A stretch of DNA of 64,000 bases from Gammaproteobacteria bacterium 45_16_T64 (lineage in GTDB: Bacteria; Pseudomonadota; Gammaproteobacteria; Pseudomonadales; Ketobacteraceae): contig MABD01000057.1 of NCBI GenBank assembly GCA_002162955.1, positions 289,754-353,753 on the forward strand, in the 5' to 3' direction. Each line of letters begins with the position of its first letter. Position 1 is the stretch's first letter. Below the pieces are notes generated by a model that saw nothing but the letters and a program-made list of their open reading frames with translations, did no database searches and had not been told where the DNA came from. Below are positions 56,905-64,000 of the stretch, piece by piece. The translations under genes were made by a program, and so were the position numbers.

Positions 56905-59900
56905 CTATCCATTTGCTGTTGTAGAATAATCGATCCCCATTACCAAAATCAATAGCTCTGGTCTCTCCTCCATGATTTCATTCGCGATCCCCTGAAGCCA
57001 AGCAACCGTTGTAATTAAATCCATACGCTCTTTTGTATCCGGGCATTCCCACCGGCGGGTCTCCCTCATACAAACGAGGAGACAGCCAACTTGGCAGCGT
57101 TCGTGATTTAAATACCGGCCAACCAATTGCTCGACCAAAGCTTCTCTCAATTGTGTCCCGCTCCACTTATTACGTGTGTCGTCGAGCTTCAGTTCAATCG
57201 AGGCGTATTTGTCCAAATTACTTGCATGTAGTCTAATGTCGGTTCTTTTTTCTGCTATAACCACTGCCTCCTGAGTAATGGTATATGATCCGCGACTATT
57301 TTGGCCCAACCAAAAAGAGATAAACCGGCGTAGCTCTGTTTCAGTGTCGACCCTTCTCAGTGTATCGACAGTGCTTTGCTCGTCATTAATGAGGTGATGT
57401 TCGAAGTCCCTCAGTCGATTACTCATGACTGCAAAAAGCGAGGGATCATCATACGGCAGGTAACTAAGCTCTTGATCGAACTTTCGGAAAGTTACGGCAT
57501 TCATTGCTTCAGGTTCGGAAATTTGAGCGGCAAGCTCTTTTGCCATTTGTTTTAGACGGTCAGAAAGGAGTGCGAACTCCGGGAGGGACGACAGTTCGTA
57601 AAGGGAAGACAGTGTTCTAGGCGAATTAGTAGTGGCAAGGCATTGCAGGAGGTAGCTGCGAGCCTGTTCAGCGTGATCCCTTGTATTGGGTTCATCGCTG
57701 CCTTCATGGTTGAAGTCATCTTTAGGCTGAACTGCCTGGTACGAGCGAATTACAAGTTGCTGAAGTTGATTCAATCTGCGACCAGGTTCCAAGCCATCAA
57801 AAGTCAGTTGTCCCCCCATGTGGCGCTCTCCAAAAAGTGCGGCAAATAGTGATATGGCATCATCCCGCATTTCTTTAGTGGAGAGATCATTGGTATACCC
57901 AAGTACATATTCACAAGCACTTTCCAGATCAAGCTCCCCCAAAGTGAGAATCCAGAAATTTCGCTCTTCAGCACTTACGTGGTTCGAGCCGTCAAGAAGG
58001 GCCTGAATTGCACCTACGGCATCCTGCACAGCCTCGTCAGAGCCCTGCGATACGATAAGTCCGAAAGCGTACTTTATATCGGCTCGATTGCCTTCTGGCA
58101 TTGCTGCGACAATCGTTGCCAGATTTGAGACAATAGAACTCGCGGCACATTCCTGTATATTCGGTGTACCATGGTAAAGAATGTCATGGAGGATTGGGGC
58201 GTTCCCAGCATCCAAAAGATTAACAACTTGCGCCTGCACTTCATCAAAAATAACTTCTTTGACGGCCTGCGGGTGGTGCTCTTCGATTTGGGAAAGAAAA
58301 TTAGCAAATCCATTCAGTTCGATTGTGGAAATTCTGACCACTCGAATCGCTTCTTCATTGCTCAAAGCCTTCGCCCAGCCTGGGGTTTCTGCACTGCATT
58401 TCACAGCTGAGAGGGCAATCAAGTTGCTTGCTGGATAGCTGTTCCGCGAACCTTCGGGACGCTCACTGTACAGCTGAATATCTACTTGCCGCCAATACCG
58501 AGAAAACTCCTCCCGAACCCGATTAAGAAACTCATACGAAAACGCAGTTTCTACAAACGTTGAATTCCAGTGACCCCATGAGCCGTTGTTACCTTCTGCA
58601 TTCTGTACAGCTTTGTGTAGATTGTATAGGGTGTTCTCACGACCGGCTTCATCCAACAGAAAATCTCCGTCGGCCAGAACCTCCTCGCGCCATCGTTTCC
58701 ATCCGTCAATACGCGCAGCATCTTCTGCTTCAAGTTCTTTCTCCCGCTTACGACGCTCAATCTCATACTTATCTGGCTCACGGGATGGAGGGTTAAGAAT
58801 TTTTTCGAATTCTTCACGCAAATCCGCTCGATCAGACAAAAATCCAGAAATCTGTTCCGCGAGCTCTGGATTATCTCCACCTCTAATAAACATTGAGAGC
58901 GTATAAAATGCAACACCTCTTCGTTCCTCGATTGCGTTCGGTGAAAGAGACAGAAGCAACCATGGAAAATCAGCCTGAGTGAAGGGACGTAGTAAATGAT
59001 CATAGTCAGTTCGAACAAACCTTTGCCAATCATCTTCCTGCGTATCTAACATCTCTGCAATGTCAAAACACGCCCAGAAAAAAGCTTCCCGCAACGATAC
59101 CTCTGTGGACAACAACTGCTGTAGTTTTTCCGTTTCATCCTTTGCTATGATGCTGGTTCGACGCTCTCCAAAGTGAAATGCAACAGCCAGACACCAAGCC
59201 CAACTTGGAGTTTTTTCTAAAGTAGTTGGCAATGTCGCGTTACATGCTGCAATCACAGCATCTACAAAATGATCGTATTGAGAGTGTGCTTGGTAGACTC
59301 GACTCTCTGAAGTTCGATTTCCCCAAATCGACTGAGTAAAGCTATTCCTAATAAGGGTCTTCTGATCACTGGCCACTGCATCAGATTTTATCGTTTGCAG
59401 CAAAGCATATCCTAGGCCATGAACCGAACGTGACAACTCGGTCAACGACCGGGCCAGTATGAGGAACTCTTCCAAGTTAATTGCTTCAGGAAGAAGTTCG
59501 GACAGAGCGTTTCGAACCATCCGTTCAGGCAAATCCCCTGCCACTATTCTCGCGCCGACATTACGTTTTTGCTGTATTGTTCCACATCTGAGAATGGCCC
59601 ACACGGCATATGTTCGGTGATGGTATGGCAAGTTCTCGTCAAACGCCGCTTGAAAAGCTAAATCGGTGCACTCAGACATTGGAGTCAGATAAATGAGCTC
59701 TAGAAGGAGCTCTCGCGTGTCATGCCCTAGATAAGCCTGCTCCCAAAGTTCACGTACGACCGGAGCCAATTCGGGCGTAGCCACACGTTTCAGTTCTTGA
59801 TGACCAATTCCAATCCCGCGCCATTTGCTGCCAGAAAATCTTTCGACGAATATTCGGATAAGCTCCGATCGAAGCTCGATATTTAGCGCGACAGGAATAC

Positions 59901-61233
59901 CCTGGCGGAATAACAAAAGCGGATTCCGCCCTTTTACTTCTGCCAAAATGTCAGAGTTCCATAGTGCCATCCAAGCAACTACTGGCTCCATACTAGGGAC
60001 GATCACCTTCTCATCTCCAATGTTGGCAAAAAGCAAGTTAAAGAGATCGGCGGTGGCAAGTCCAGATGCTCGAAGCTTATTCAATCGATGTGCCGCCAGA
60101 AACTCCTGCGTTGATCGATGATGGAAACGGACAGCACCAACACCCGTCTGATCAAAAATCGGTTTTCCGTGCAACTCGATTTGTTCTTCCGGAGACCAGT
60201 CTGCAAGAAGGTCAGCTACACCAACACCGTCGGCGTCACCACCAGTGCTATCCAGGTAGACCGATCTACGTTTCATCAAGAAAAGAGCCAAAGCAATGCG
60301 CTCAACTCCTTCTACCGCTCGGCCCTCGCTCAAAGAGTTTCGCTTCTTGTCTGACAATTCTCGAAGCTTCTGACCTATGCCAAAAGCTAGCTGTTCTTCG
60401 AGATTGCCTAATCGTCCTTCAGATACCAACTGATCCATGGCGGAAATGATATCGGCTGGCAATTGATAGAGGTGCAACAACTCTTTTTCTTCCAAGTACG
60501 TTTCGAAGGTCTTAGCTTGGTCCGGTGCATAGAGCTCCGCGAATTCCACCGTTTCATTGCGTGACAAAGGTAAAAGACCTAAAACCTTAACCGGTTCTTC
60601 AACGTCTTCCTTCTTTGCTTCTTGTTGCGAATTAGCGAACTCCTCACGCGTAATCACCGCGGAAAAAACTTCCTCACCATTAGGGCTTTCGGTAGTTTTT
60701 GCTATTCGCTCTCTCGGCGCTACAAGACTGGCTATGACCCCCAAGTCCAATTCTTCTTTCCAGTCATTTGGTCGGCATGAGACGAAAAATCGAGCACGGT
60801 GTAGCTGTGATCCTATCGCAGTCGTAATCTTGCGAAGTGCTTTTCGGAGCGTTCCTTTTCGAAGTTTCAGCTCATCCACAGCATCTAAGAAGAAGACTGC
60901 TTCGTTATCAGTCTCATCCAACCATTGTTCGAACTCATTTTCTTCTTCTTCAGAAATCACATCGAATAAATCACTATCCTGAAGTAACTCCAAAGGAACG
61001 AAAAATGAAAAACTATCTGCTGCTCTTAACTTTCGATTCTGCTGTTTAAACTCATGAGTTTTGCCGCATTTCCCTTCACCAAGTACAACAACGCACCTGT
61101 ATTTATGAAGCTCGTCCCAGCTAAGGCATCCACTCTTTTGACTACCCCAGATGGACATATAATCAGGGTCTCTTAGTCGCTCATCTGAAAGGGAAGCAAA
61201 CCGGCGTTCAAACGGTACGTTGGTATAGACCAT
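56905..61233 (-). CDS. NACHT/STAND-like ATPase with alpha-solenoid and C-terminal PD-(D/E)XK nuclease
   Basis: 1442 residues. The P-loop NTPase domain is near the N-terminus: Walker A LGEGKCGKTH (52-60), Walker B AVFFLDAVDEL (112-122), sensor segment FFVSCRPNDW (about 149-158), and a NACHT-type winged-helix ending FHHRSTQEFLAAH (370-382). A long helical region, probably repeats, spans about 400-1300. The last 120 residues look like a restriction-endonuclease fold: TDIRLH (Asp1332), SIELKL (Glu1347, Lys1349) and EQLVGRYL (Gln1369). This is the layout of a signalling ATPase sensing an invader and triggering DNA cleavage, like Avs/NACHT defence proteins but with the effector at the C-terminus. 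Inferred function; target unknown. Confidence 0.7.
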   Translation of the reverse strand: MVYTNVPFERRFASLSDERLRDPDYMSIWGSQKSGCLSWDELHKYRCVVVLGEGKCGKTHEFKQQNRKLRAADSFSFFVPLELLQDSDLFDVISEEEENEFEQWLDETDNEAVFFLDAVDELKLRKGTLRKALRKITTAIGSQLHRARFFVSCRPNDWKEELDLGVIASLVAPRERIAKTTESPNGEEVFSAVITREEFANSQQEAKKEDVEEPVKVLGLLPLSRNETVEFAELYAPDQAKTFETYLEEKELLHLYQLPADIISAMDQLVSEGRLGNLEEQLAFGIGQKLRELSDKKRNSLSEGRAVEGVERIALALFLMKRRSVYLDSTGGDADGVGVADLLADWSPEEQIELHGKPIFDQTGVGAVRFHHRSTQEFLAAHRLNKLRASGLATADLFNLLFANIGDEKVIVPSMEPVVAWMALWNSDILAEVKGRNPLLLFRQGIPVALNIELRSELIRIFVERFSGSKWRGIGIGHQELKRVATPELAPVVRELWEQAYLGHDTRELLLELIYLTPMSECTDLAFQAAFDENLPYHHRTYAVWAILRCGTIQQKRNVGARIVAGDLPERMVRNALSELLPEAINLEEFLILARSLTELSRSVHGLGYALLQTIKSDAVASDQKTLIRNSFTQSIWGNRTSESRVYQAHSQYDHFVDAVIAACNATLPTTLEKTPSWAWCLAVAFHFGERRTSIIAKDETEKLQQLLSTEVSLREAFFWACFDIAEMLDTQEDDWQRFVRTDYDHLLRPFTQADFPWLLLSLSPNAIEERRGVAFYTLSMFIRGGDNPELAEQISGFLSDRADLREEFEKILNPPSREPDKYEIERRKREKELEAEDAARIDGWKRWREEVLADGDFLLDEAGRENTLYNLHKAVQNAEGNNGSWGHWNSTFVETAFSYEFLNRVREEFSRYWRQVDIQLYSERPEGSRNSYPASNLIALSAVKCSAETPGWAKALSNEEAIRVVRISTIELNGFANFLSQIEEHHPQAVKEVIFDEVQAQVVNLLDAGNAPILHDILYHGTPNIQECAASSIVSNLATIVAAMPEGNRADIKYAFGLIVSQGSDEAVQDAVGAIQALLDGSNHVSAEERNFWILTLGELDLESACEYVLGYTNDLSTKEMRDDAISLFAALFGERHMGGQLTFDGLEPGRRLNQLQQLVIRSYQAVQPKDDFNHEGSDEPNTRDHAEQARSYLLQCLATTNSPRTLSSLYELSSLPEFALLSDRLKQMAKELAAQISEPEAMNAVTFRKFDQELSYLPYDDPSLFAVMSNRLRDFEHHLINDEQSTVDTLRRVDTETELRRFISFWLGQNSRGSYTITQEAVVIAEKRTDIRLHASNLDKYASIELKLDDTRNKWSGTQLREALVEQLVGRYLNHERCQVGCLLVCMRETRRWECPDTKERMDLITTVAWLQGIANEIMEERPELLILVMGIDYSTTANG

Positions 61234-61954
61234 AGGTTTCAGAGTTCCTAAAATTCAGCAATTGACAGTAATATCTCAGATGTGTCGTAGCGTTGGCGAT
61301 TGGGTGATGGTTGGTTTATAAAATGATCGTCCTTCGATATGGATTTAAAAAGTTCAAGTAAAAGAGAGATTAACAATATCCTTGTATTATGCAACACCTT
61401 CGTTTTTCTCGGACATGCCAATGACTGATTGCTAATTTAATCTGCGCCTTGTGAAATATGGAGTGAACGCTTTTAAAAGTGCATTATGATATCCACTTCC
61501 CGATTTGCATTTCGAAACTCGGAAGTAATACCGAAAAGAGGATCAATGCTGAACTTATTAACATTCTAGTTCGAAGCGACGATAGGCCGTTCCCATCCTT
61601 GGCGAATACAGAATGCAGCCTTCATTCAAAGTTTGGAGGGGTTTCGTTGGCATATAGGAAAGCTCTTTCCTTAAATAATAAGTGGGGGGTAACGCTCTAC
61701 ATCCAATGTAGCTTCAGACATACTATACCAGTACTTTCTTTGCTAGGTGCGGGTCACCTATAGTGGTAACATGACATCCGCTTAGGATCGAGCGCAGACA
61801 AGGATTAAATTAGAAAGCTAAAGGCTGATGGTTACGAAACAATCGCCATAAAGCTCATTCGACTCGGGTACGAAGAACCCAAAAGATGTAGTTTGACGAA
61901 AGCCATGTAGGTGTATTAAGCTTTGTAAATACTGATGCGACAAATTCAATAGAC
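61234..61954. other. Decayed spacer between the NACHT-like gene and the helicase operon
   Basis: About 720 bases without a supported gene. A plus-strand frame of 94 codons (61479-61763) has no recognisable domain or ribosome-binding site. At about 61815-61915 a plus-strand frame encodes IRKLKADGYETIAIKLI, which resembles the helix-turn-helix tail of serine resolvases, preceded by a stop and ending soon after. This suggests debris of older mobile elements. The NACHT-like promoter should lie just above 61233. Confidence 0.4.
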
Positions 61955-63349
61955 CTATACAAACACAAGCCCATTGAACGACAGCATCTCGCTTTTAAAC
62001 CGCCCCGGCATATTCAAAGTAGCGTCATAAGATCGCGCTAAAAGGGAATCAGCACAGGCTAAATTATCCGGGTTGTTCTCATGGCTTGTAATACCACTTA
62101 GCGATAATTCCAATGAGCTACCTGACTCAAGAGCCTTAGCTGATGATTCAGGTTCACCAGATTTTGAGTTAGGCATAGAATCAAAACTAACGACATTCTC
62201 TTTAGGGATATCTTCTGCAACGCGATGTGCAAATTCCGTCAATGTCGGCTCAGCTGGCATGTAGAGAAAGCCCTCGCCTGCAACCGGACCATTAACTCTC
62301 AAAATACGCCCCAACATTTGCCTAAAATGAAGTTCCGTTTTAACGCGAGTTAAGTGACAGCATACGCGCAGCCTTGGCAAATTCGTACCTTCGCTAATCA
62401 TACCGACCGATATGATCCACTTCTTTGATGAGTTTTTGTAATTTTGGATAATGGATATCGCATCATCCTCTAAGTAGGTAGCAATATCGGCAACTTCATT
62501 AAATTGAGCCTCTAACAAATGATGTATCTGACGAGCATGGGCAACCGATGTTGCAACAATTAATCCACCCGCATCAGGAATTTGCTTTCTTAGCTGGTTC
62601 AGTTTTTGGTTAGCCTTGCCAATCATATAGATCACTAAAGCTTCATTTTCTACTAGATTTTGATAACTGCAGTCGGCCTGCTCCAACAATTCGCTAAATG
62701 AACTATAGAAACAGCGCTCATTTCCCTGTCTAAATACTATTTGATCGTTATCTATCAATGTTAGCCTAGGTGTTCTGCATACTCCGTCGGTTATTGCCTG
62801 GCTTAATCCATAACTATAATCACAATGGATGTACCTGCTCTCACAGTAGCGCGCTAAAACGATTGGGATACTGTCTGATCGCCAGGGTGTACCAGTAAGC
62901 GCCAATGTAAATGCTGCCTTACCTTGGATTTGAGAAATAATTCGCTCACCCCAAGCATTCGCATTCTGCGCGCCATTCCCTGCACAGTGATGAATCTCAT
63001 CAAAAATAACAAATACACGAAACTCCGAAAGCAATGTCCAAAAGTCATTACCTAAGCTGAGCATAGCTTGATAGGTCAAAGAGCACCCACTAGACCCTAA
63101 CTTACCGTCCAGCCTTTTTCCCGTTTGCAATTTAAGTTCAGACTTGAAATCCTCAGAGACAATTACCGAAGGTGACAAGCAAACCACAAGATCAATATCA
63201 CCTTTCTCCAGCAATTTTTTGGCGAGCAGAGAAGCCATCATGGTTTTACCCGCTCCAGGCGTAGCAAGGCACATAAAATGCGTATTGCCTGATCGGTACT
63301 GCTCAAGTGCCTTATCTATACACTCAGCCTGCCATTGACGTAATTTCAT
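61955..63349 (-). CDS. SF2 DEAD/DEAH-type helicase
   Basis: 464 residues. Walker A LATPGAGKT (28-36), DEIH box at 117-120 (VFVIFDEIHH), motif III LTGTPWR (151-157) and the motif VI QMLGRILR in the C-terminal half. The C-terminal 60-residue tail is polar and not conserved-looking. The two RecA lobes resemble those of type I/III restriction and helicase-nuclease defence proteins, but no nuclease domain is fused. The preceding gene (wHTH protein) ends 10 bases upstream, so they form an operon; a divergent XRE-type gene probably controls it. Function inferred: candidate defence helicase. Confidence 0.85.
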   Translation of the reverse strand: MKLRQWQAECIDKALEQYRSGNTHFMCLATPGAGKTMMASLLAKKLLEKGDIDLVVCLSPSVIVSEDFKSELKLQTGKRLDGKLGSSGCSLTYQAMLSLGNDFWTLLSEFRVFVIFDEIHHCAGNGAQNANAWGERIISQIQGKAAFTLALTGTPWRSDSIPIVLARYCESRYIHCDYSYGLSQAITDGVCRTPRLTLIDNDQIVFRQGNERCFYSSFSELLEQADCSYQNLVENEALVIYMIGKANQKLNQLRKQIPDAGGLIVATSVAHARQIHHLLEAQFNEVADIATYLEDDAISIIQNYKNSSKKWIISVGMISEGTNLPRLRVCCHLTRVKTELHFRQMLGRILRVNGPVAGEGFLYMPAEPTLTEFAHRVAEDIPKENVVSFDSMPNSKSGEPESSAKALESGSSLELSLSGITSHENNPDNLACADSLLARSYDATLNMPGRFKSEMLSFNGLVFV

Positions 63350-63359
63350 GCGAGGTAAA

Positions 63360-63881
63360 TCAACAATGTAAGATTAGTGACTCAAGAGCCCGTATACGAC
63401 CAAGCGTTTTGGAGTAGTGGTCCCTTGCGTGATTATATAACTCTTGGATATGTTCACGCCGCTGAGGAGCTTCACTGCCAATAAGCTCATACTCTTCGAT
63501 CTCTCCGACGGTGGAAAGCAGCTCTAACCTGTGAGCCTTAAGCTTTTCCTCAAGACCTATAGCAAAATCAACGGGAACGGTATCGATTGAGCTGACTATC
63601 GGACGATGAGGTTTACCGGTAATCACGCAATCTTTGCTAAAACTGTCATTCAGCCGATACCTTGTTGTTCGTGAACCCGAGCCCCCAATTTTGTCCAGAA
63701 ACCCATTATCATCAAACCTCTGGATATTTCGCACTACAAACTGCCTAGCGGCTACTTTCTTTAGATCATGACAACTTGGCAACTTAAGATATGCATTAGT
63801 AAGCTCTATCACCGTAAAGGTATCGTGTTTGCTAGACACAAGCAGTGAAAGAAGCTCTGGTTTTATCCGGATTTTATTCAT
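63360..63881 (-). CDS. Winged-helix, coiled-coil protein upstream of the helicase
   Basis: 173 residues. The N-terminal 90 residues look like a winged helix: FTVIELTNAYLKLPSCHDLKKVAARQFVVRNIQRFDDNGFLDKIGG, then a beta wing with SRTTRYRLN. The rest is helical with heptad spacing (about 105-170), suggesting dimerisation. No enzymatic motif. It is the first gene of the helicase operon, and its start is 65 bases from that of the divergent XRE gene. It could be the recognition or adaptor subunit of the helicase or a regulator. Function unknown. Confidence 0.6.
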   Translation of the reverse strand: MNKIRIKPELLSLLVSSKHDTFTVIELTNAYLKLPSCHDLKKVAARQFVVRNIQRFDDNGFLDKIGGSGSRTTRYRLNDSFSKDCVITGKPHRPIVSSIDTVPVDFAIGLEEKLKAHRLELLSTVGEIEEYELIGSEAPQRREHIQELYNHARDHYSKTLGRIRALESLILHC

Positions 63882-63946
63882 CGTACGATTTTACAGGCCT
63901 TGTCTCGAATTTCGCGACATTCTACCCTGTCTCTATCATCGTGACA

Positions 63947-64000
63947 ATGAGACCATCCTCCTACTCAAAAGAATACAAAGACCTTCGCTCTTGGATGAAG
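63947..64000 (+). CDS. XRE-type helix-turn-helix regulator, N-terminal part only
   Basis: An ATG-initiated frame runs off the window end. The 18 visible residues (MRPSSYSKEYKDLRSWMK) match the N-terminal helix common in phage-type XRE regulators of the form S-x-Y-x-x-L-x-x-W-L-K. The HTH itself lies beyond base 64000, so this is a tentative call. It is divergent from the wHTH-helicase operon with a 65-base shared promoter region and may repress it. Confidence 0.55.
   Translation, partial: MRPSSYSKEYKDLRSWMK

Larger units (their letters stand above)
50722..64000. mobile_element. Integrative element of SE type (intA-tfp-intB-srap core plus cargo)
   Basis: The element begins near 50722, where the ion-channel coding sequence stops making sense, and extends beyond the window because the other half of the target gene is not found. 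The first 6 kb are very A/T-rich and code for four overlapping recombination genes, all plus strand. Gene order and sizes fit strand-biased circularizing integrative elements (SEs) of Vibrionaceae (intA, tfp, intB, srap) as I recall them. Then come a NACHT-like nuclease gene, an IS3 remnant, a decayed spacer and a wHTH-helicase-XRE module. The left boundary is inferred by comparing the ORF with channel proteins from memory; terminal repeats were not identified. Cargo could also hold more than one element. Confidence 0.6.

Noticed and set aside
61479..61763. Plus-strand 94-codon open frame in the cargo spacer
   Set aside because: No ribosome-binding site, no recognisable motif, in decayed DNA; kept only as part of the spacer description.

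Overview
The window reads as chromosome of a marine-type gammaproteobacterium with a recently acquired island on its right side. Evidence for the host is the gene complement: rimO, an Mrp/ApbC gene next to a DUF971 gene, yfbR, a PIN-PhoH gene, recQ, a fused MsrA-MsrB lipoprotein and many two-component and c-di-GMP proteins. Tandem initiator tRNA genes fit this too. I cannot name the genus from sequence alone.

Region 1 to 11.2 kb: a truncated periplasmic solute-binding protein, an unusual nucleotidyltransferase-HEPN fusion, a glycosidase-like lipoprotein, tRNA-Gly, an NAD-dependent epimerase, a small lipoprotein, an alpha/beta hydrolase-apbC-DUF971 operon, rimO and msrAB. Region 11.3 to 17.3 kb: a lysine-catabolism operon (saccharopine dehydrogenase-like plus ALDH7-type dehydrogenase) with a small ABM protein and a membrane protein, a phasin-like protein, a bacterial cereblon-like CULT protein, two identical initiator tRNAs in tandem, and yfbR. 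Region 17.4 to 22.3 kb: a HAD phosphatase, a PHA-synthase-like protein with a serine nucleophile, a DUF4375 protein, PIN-PhoH and an acyltransferase. Region 22.4 to 27.2 kb: an HDOD-histidine kinase followed by a REC-PAS-GGDEF-EAL protein, probably one signalling pathway. Region 27.4 to 38.8 kb: recQ, a CoA-transferase/ThDP-enzyme pair divergent from an aldehyde dehydrogenase, a coiled-coil lipoprotein, an AraC regulator, a PEBP protein and a glutamine amidotransferase. Region 38.8 to 46.9 kb: a tightly packed minus-strand sensory operon (solute-binding protein, giant hybrid kinase with three receivers, CheR, CheB, receiver-kinase). Region 47 to 50.7 kb: a LysR regulator, a DUF2804 protein, a second solute-binding protein and a voltage-gated ion-channel gene.

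The ion-channel gene is cut just after its selectivity filter, at about 50722. What follows is a very AT-rich four-gene recombination block (about 50808 to 56623): a complete tyrosine recombinase, a large recombinase-fold protein with incomplete catalytic residues, a second large recombinase with a Cys-rich tail, and a coiled-coil auxiliary protein. The order and sizes match the intA-tfp-intB-srap core of strand-biased circularizing integrative elements (SEs) known from Vibrionaceae; Tn554-type modules are related in general plan. The missing 3' part of the channel gene is not in the window, so the element probably runs past 64000.

The putative cargo has base composition different from the recombination block. 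It holds a 1442-residue NACHT/STAND-like ATPase with a probable C-terminal PD-(D/E)XK nuclease, a decayed IS3-family orfA start, a degraded spacer, and a winged-helix plus SF2-helicase operon divergent from a partial XRE-type regulator. The NACHT-nuclease protein and the wHTH/helicase/XRE module are the best candidates for poorly described defence systems carried by the element.
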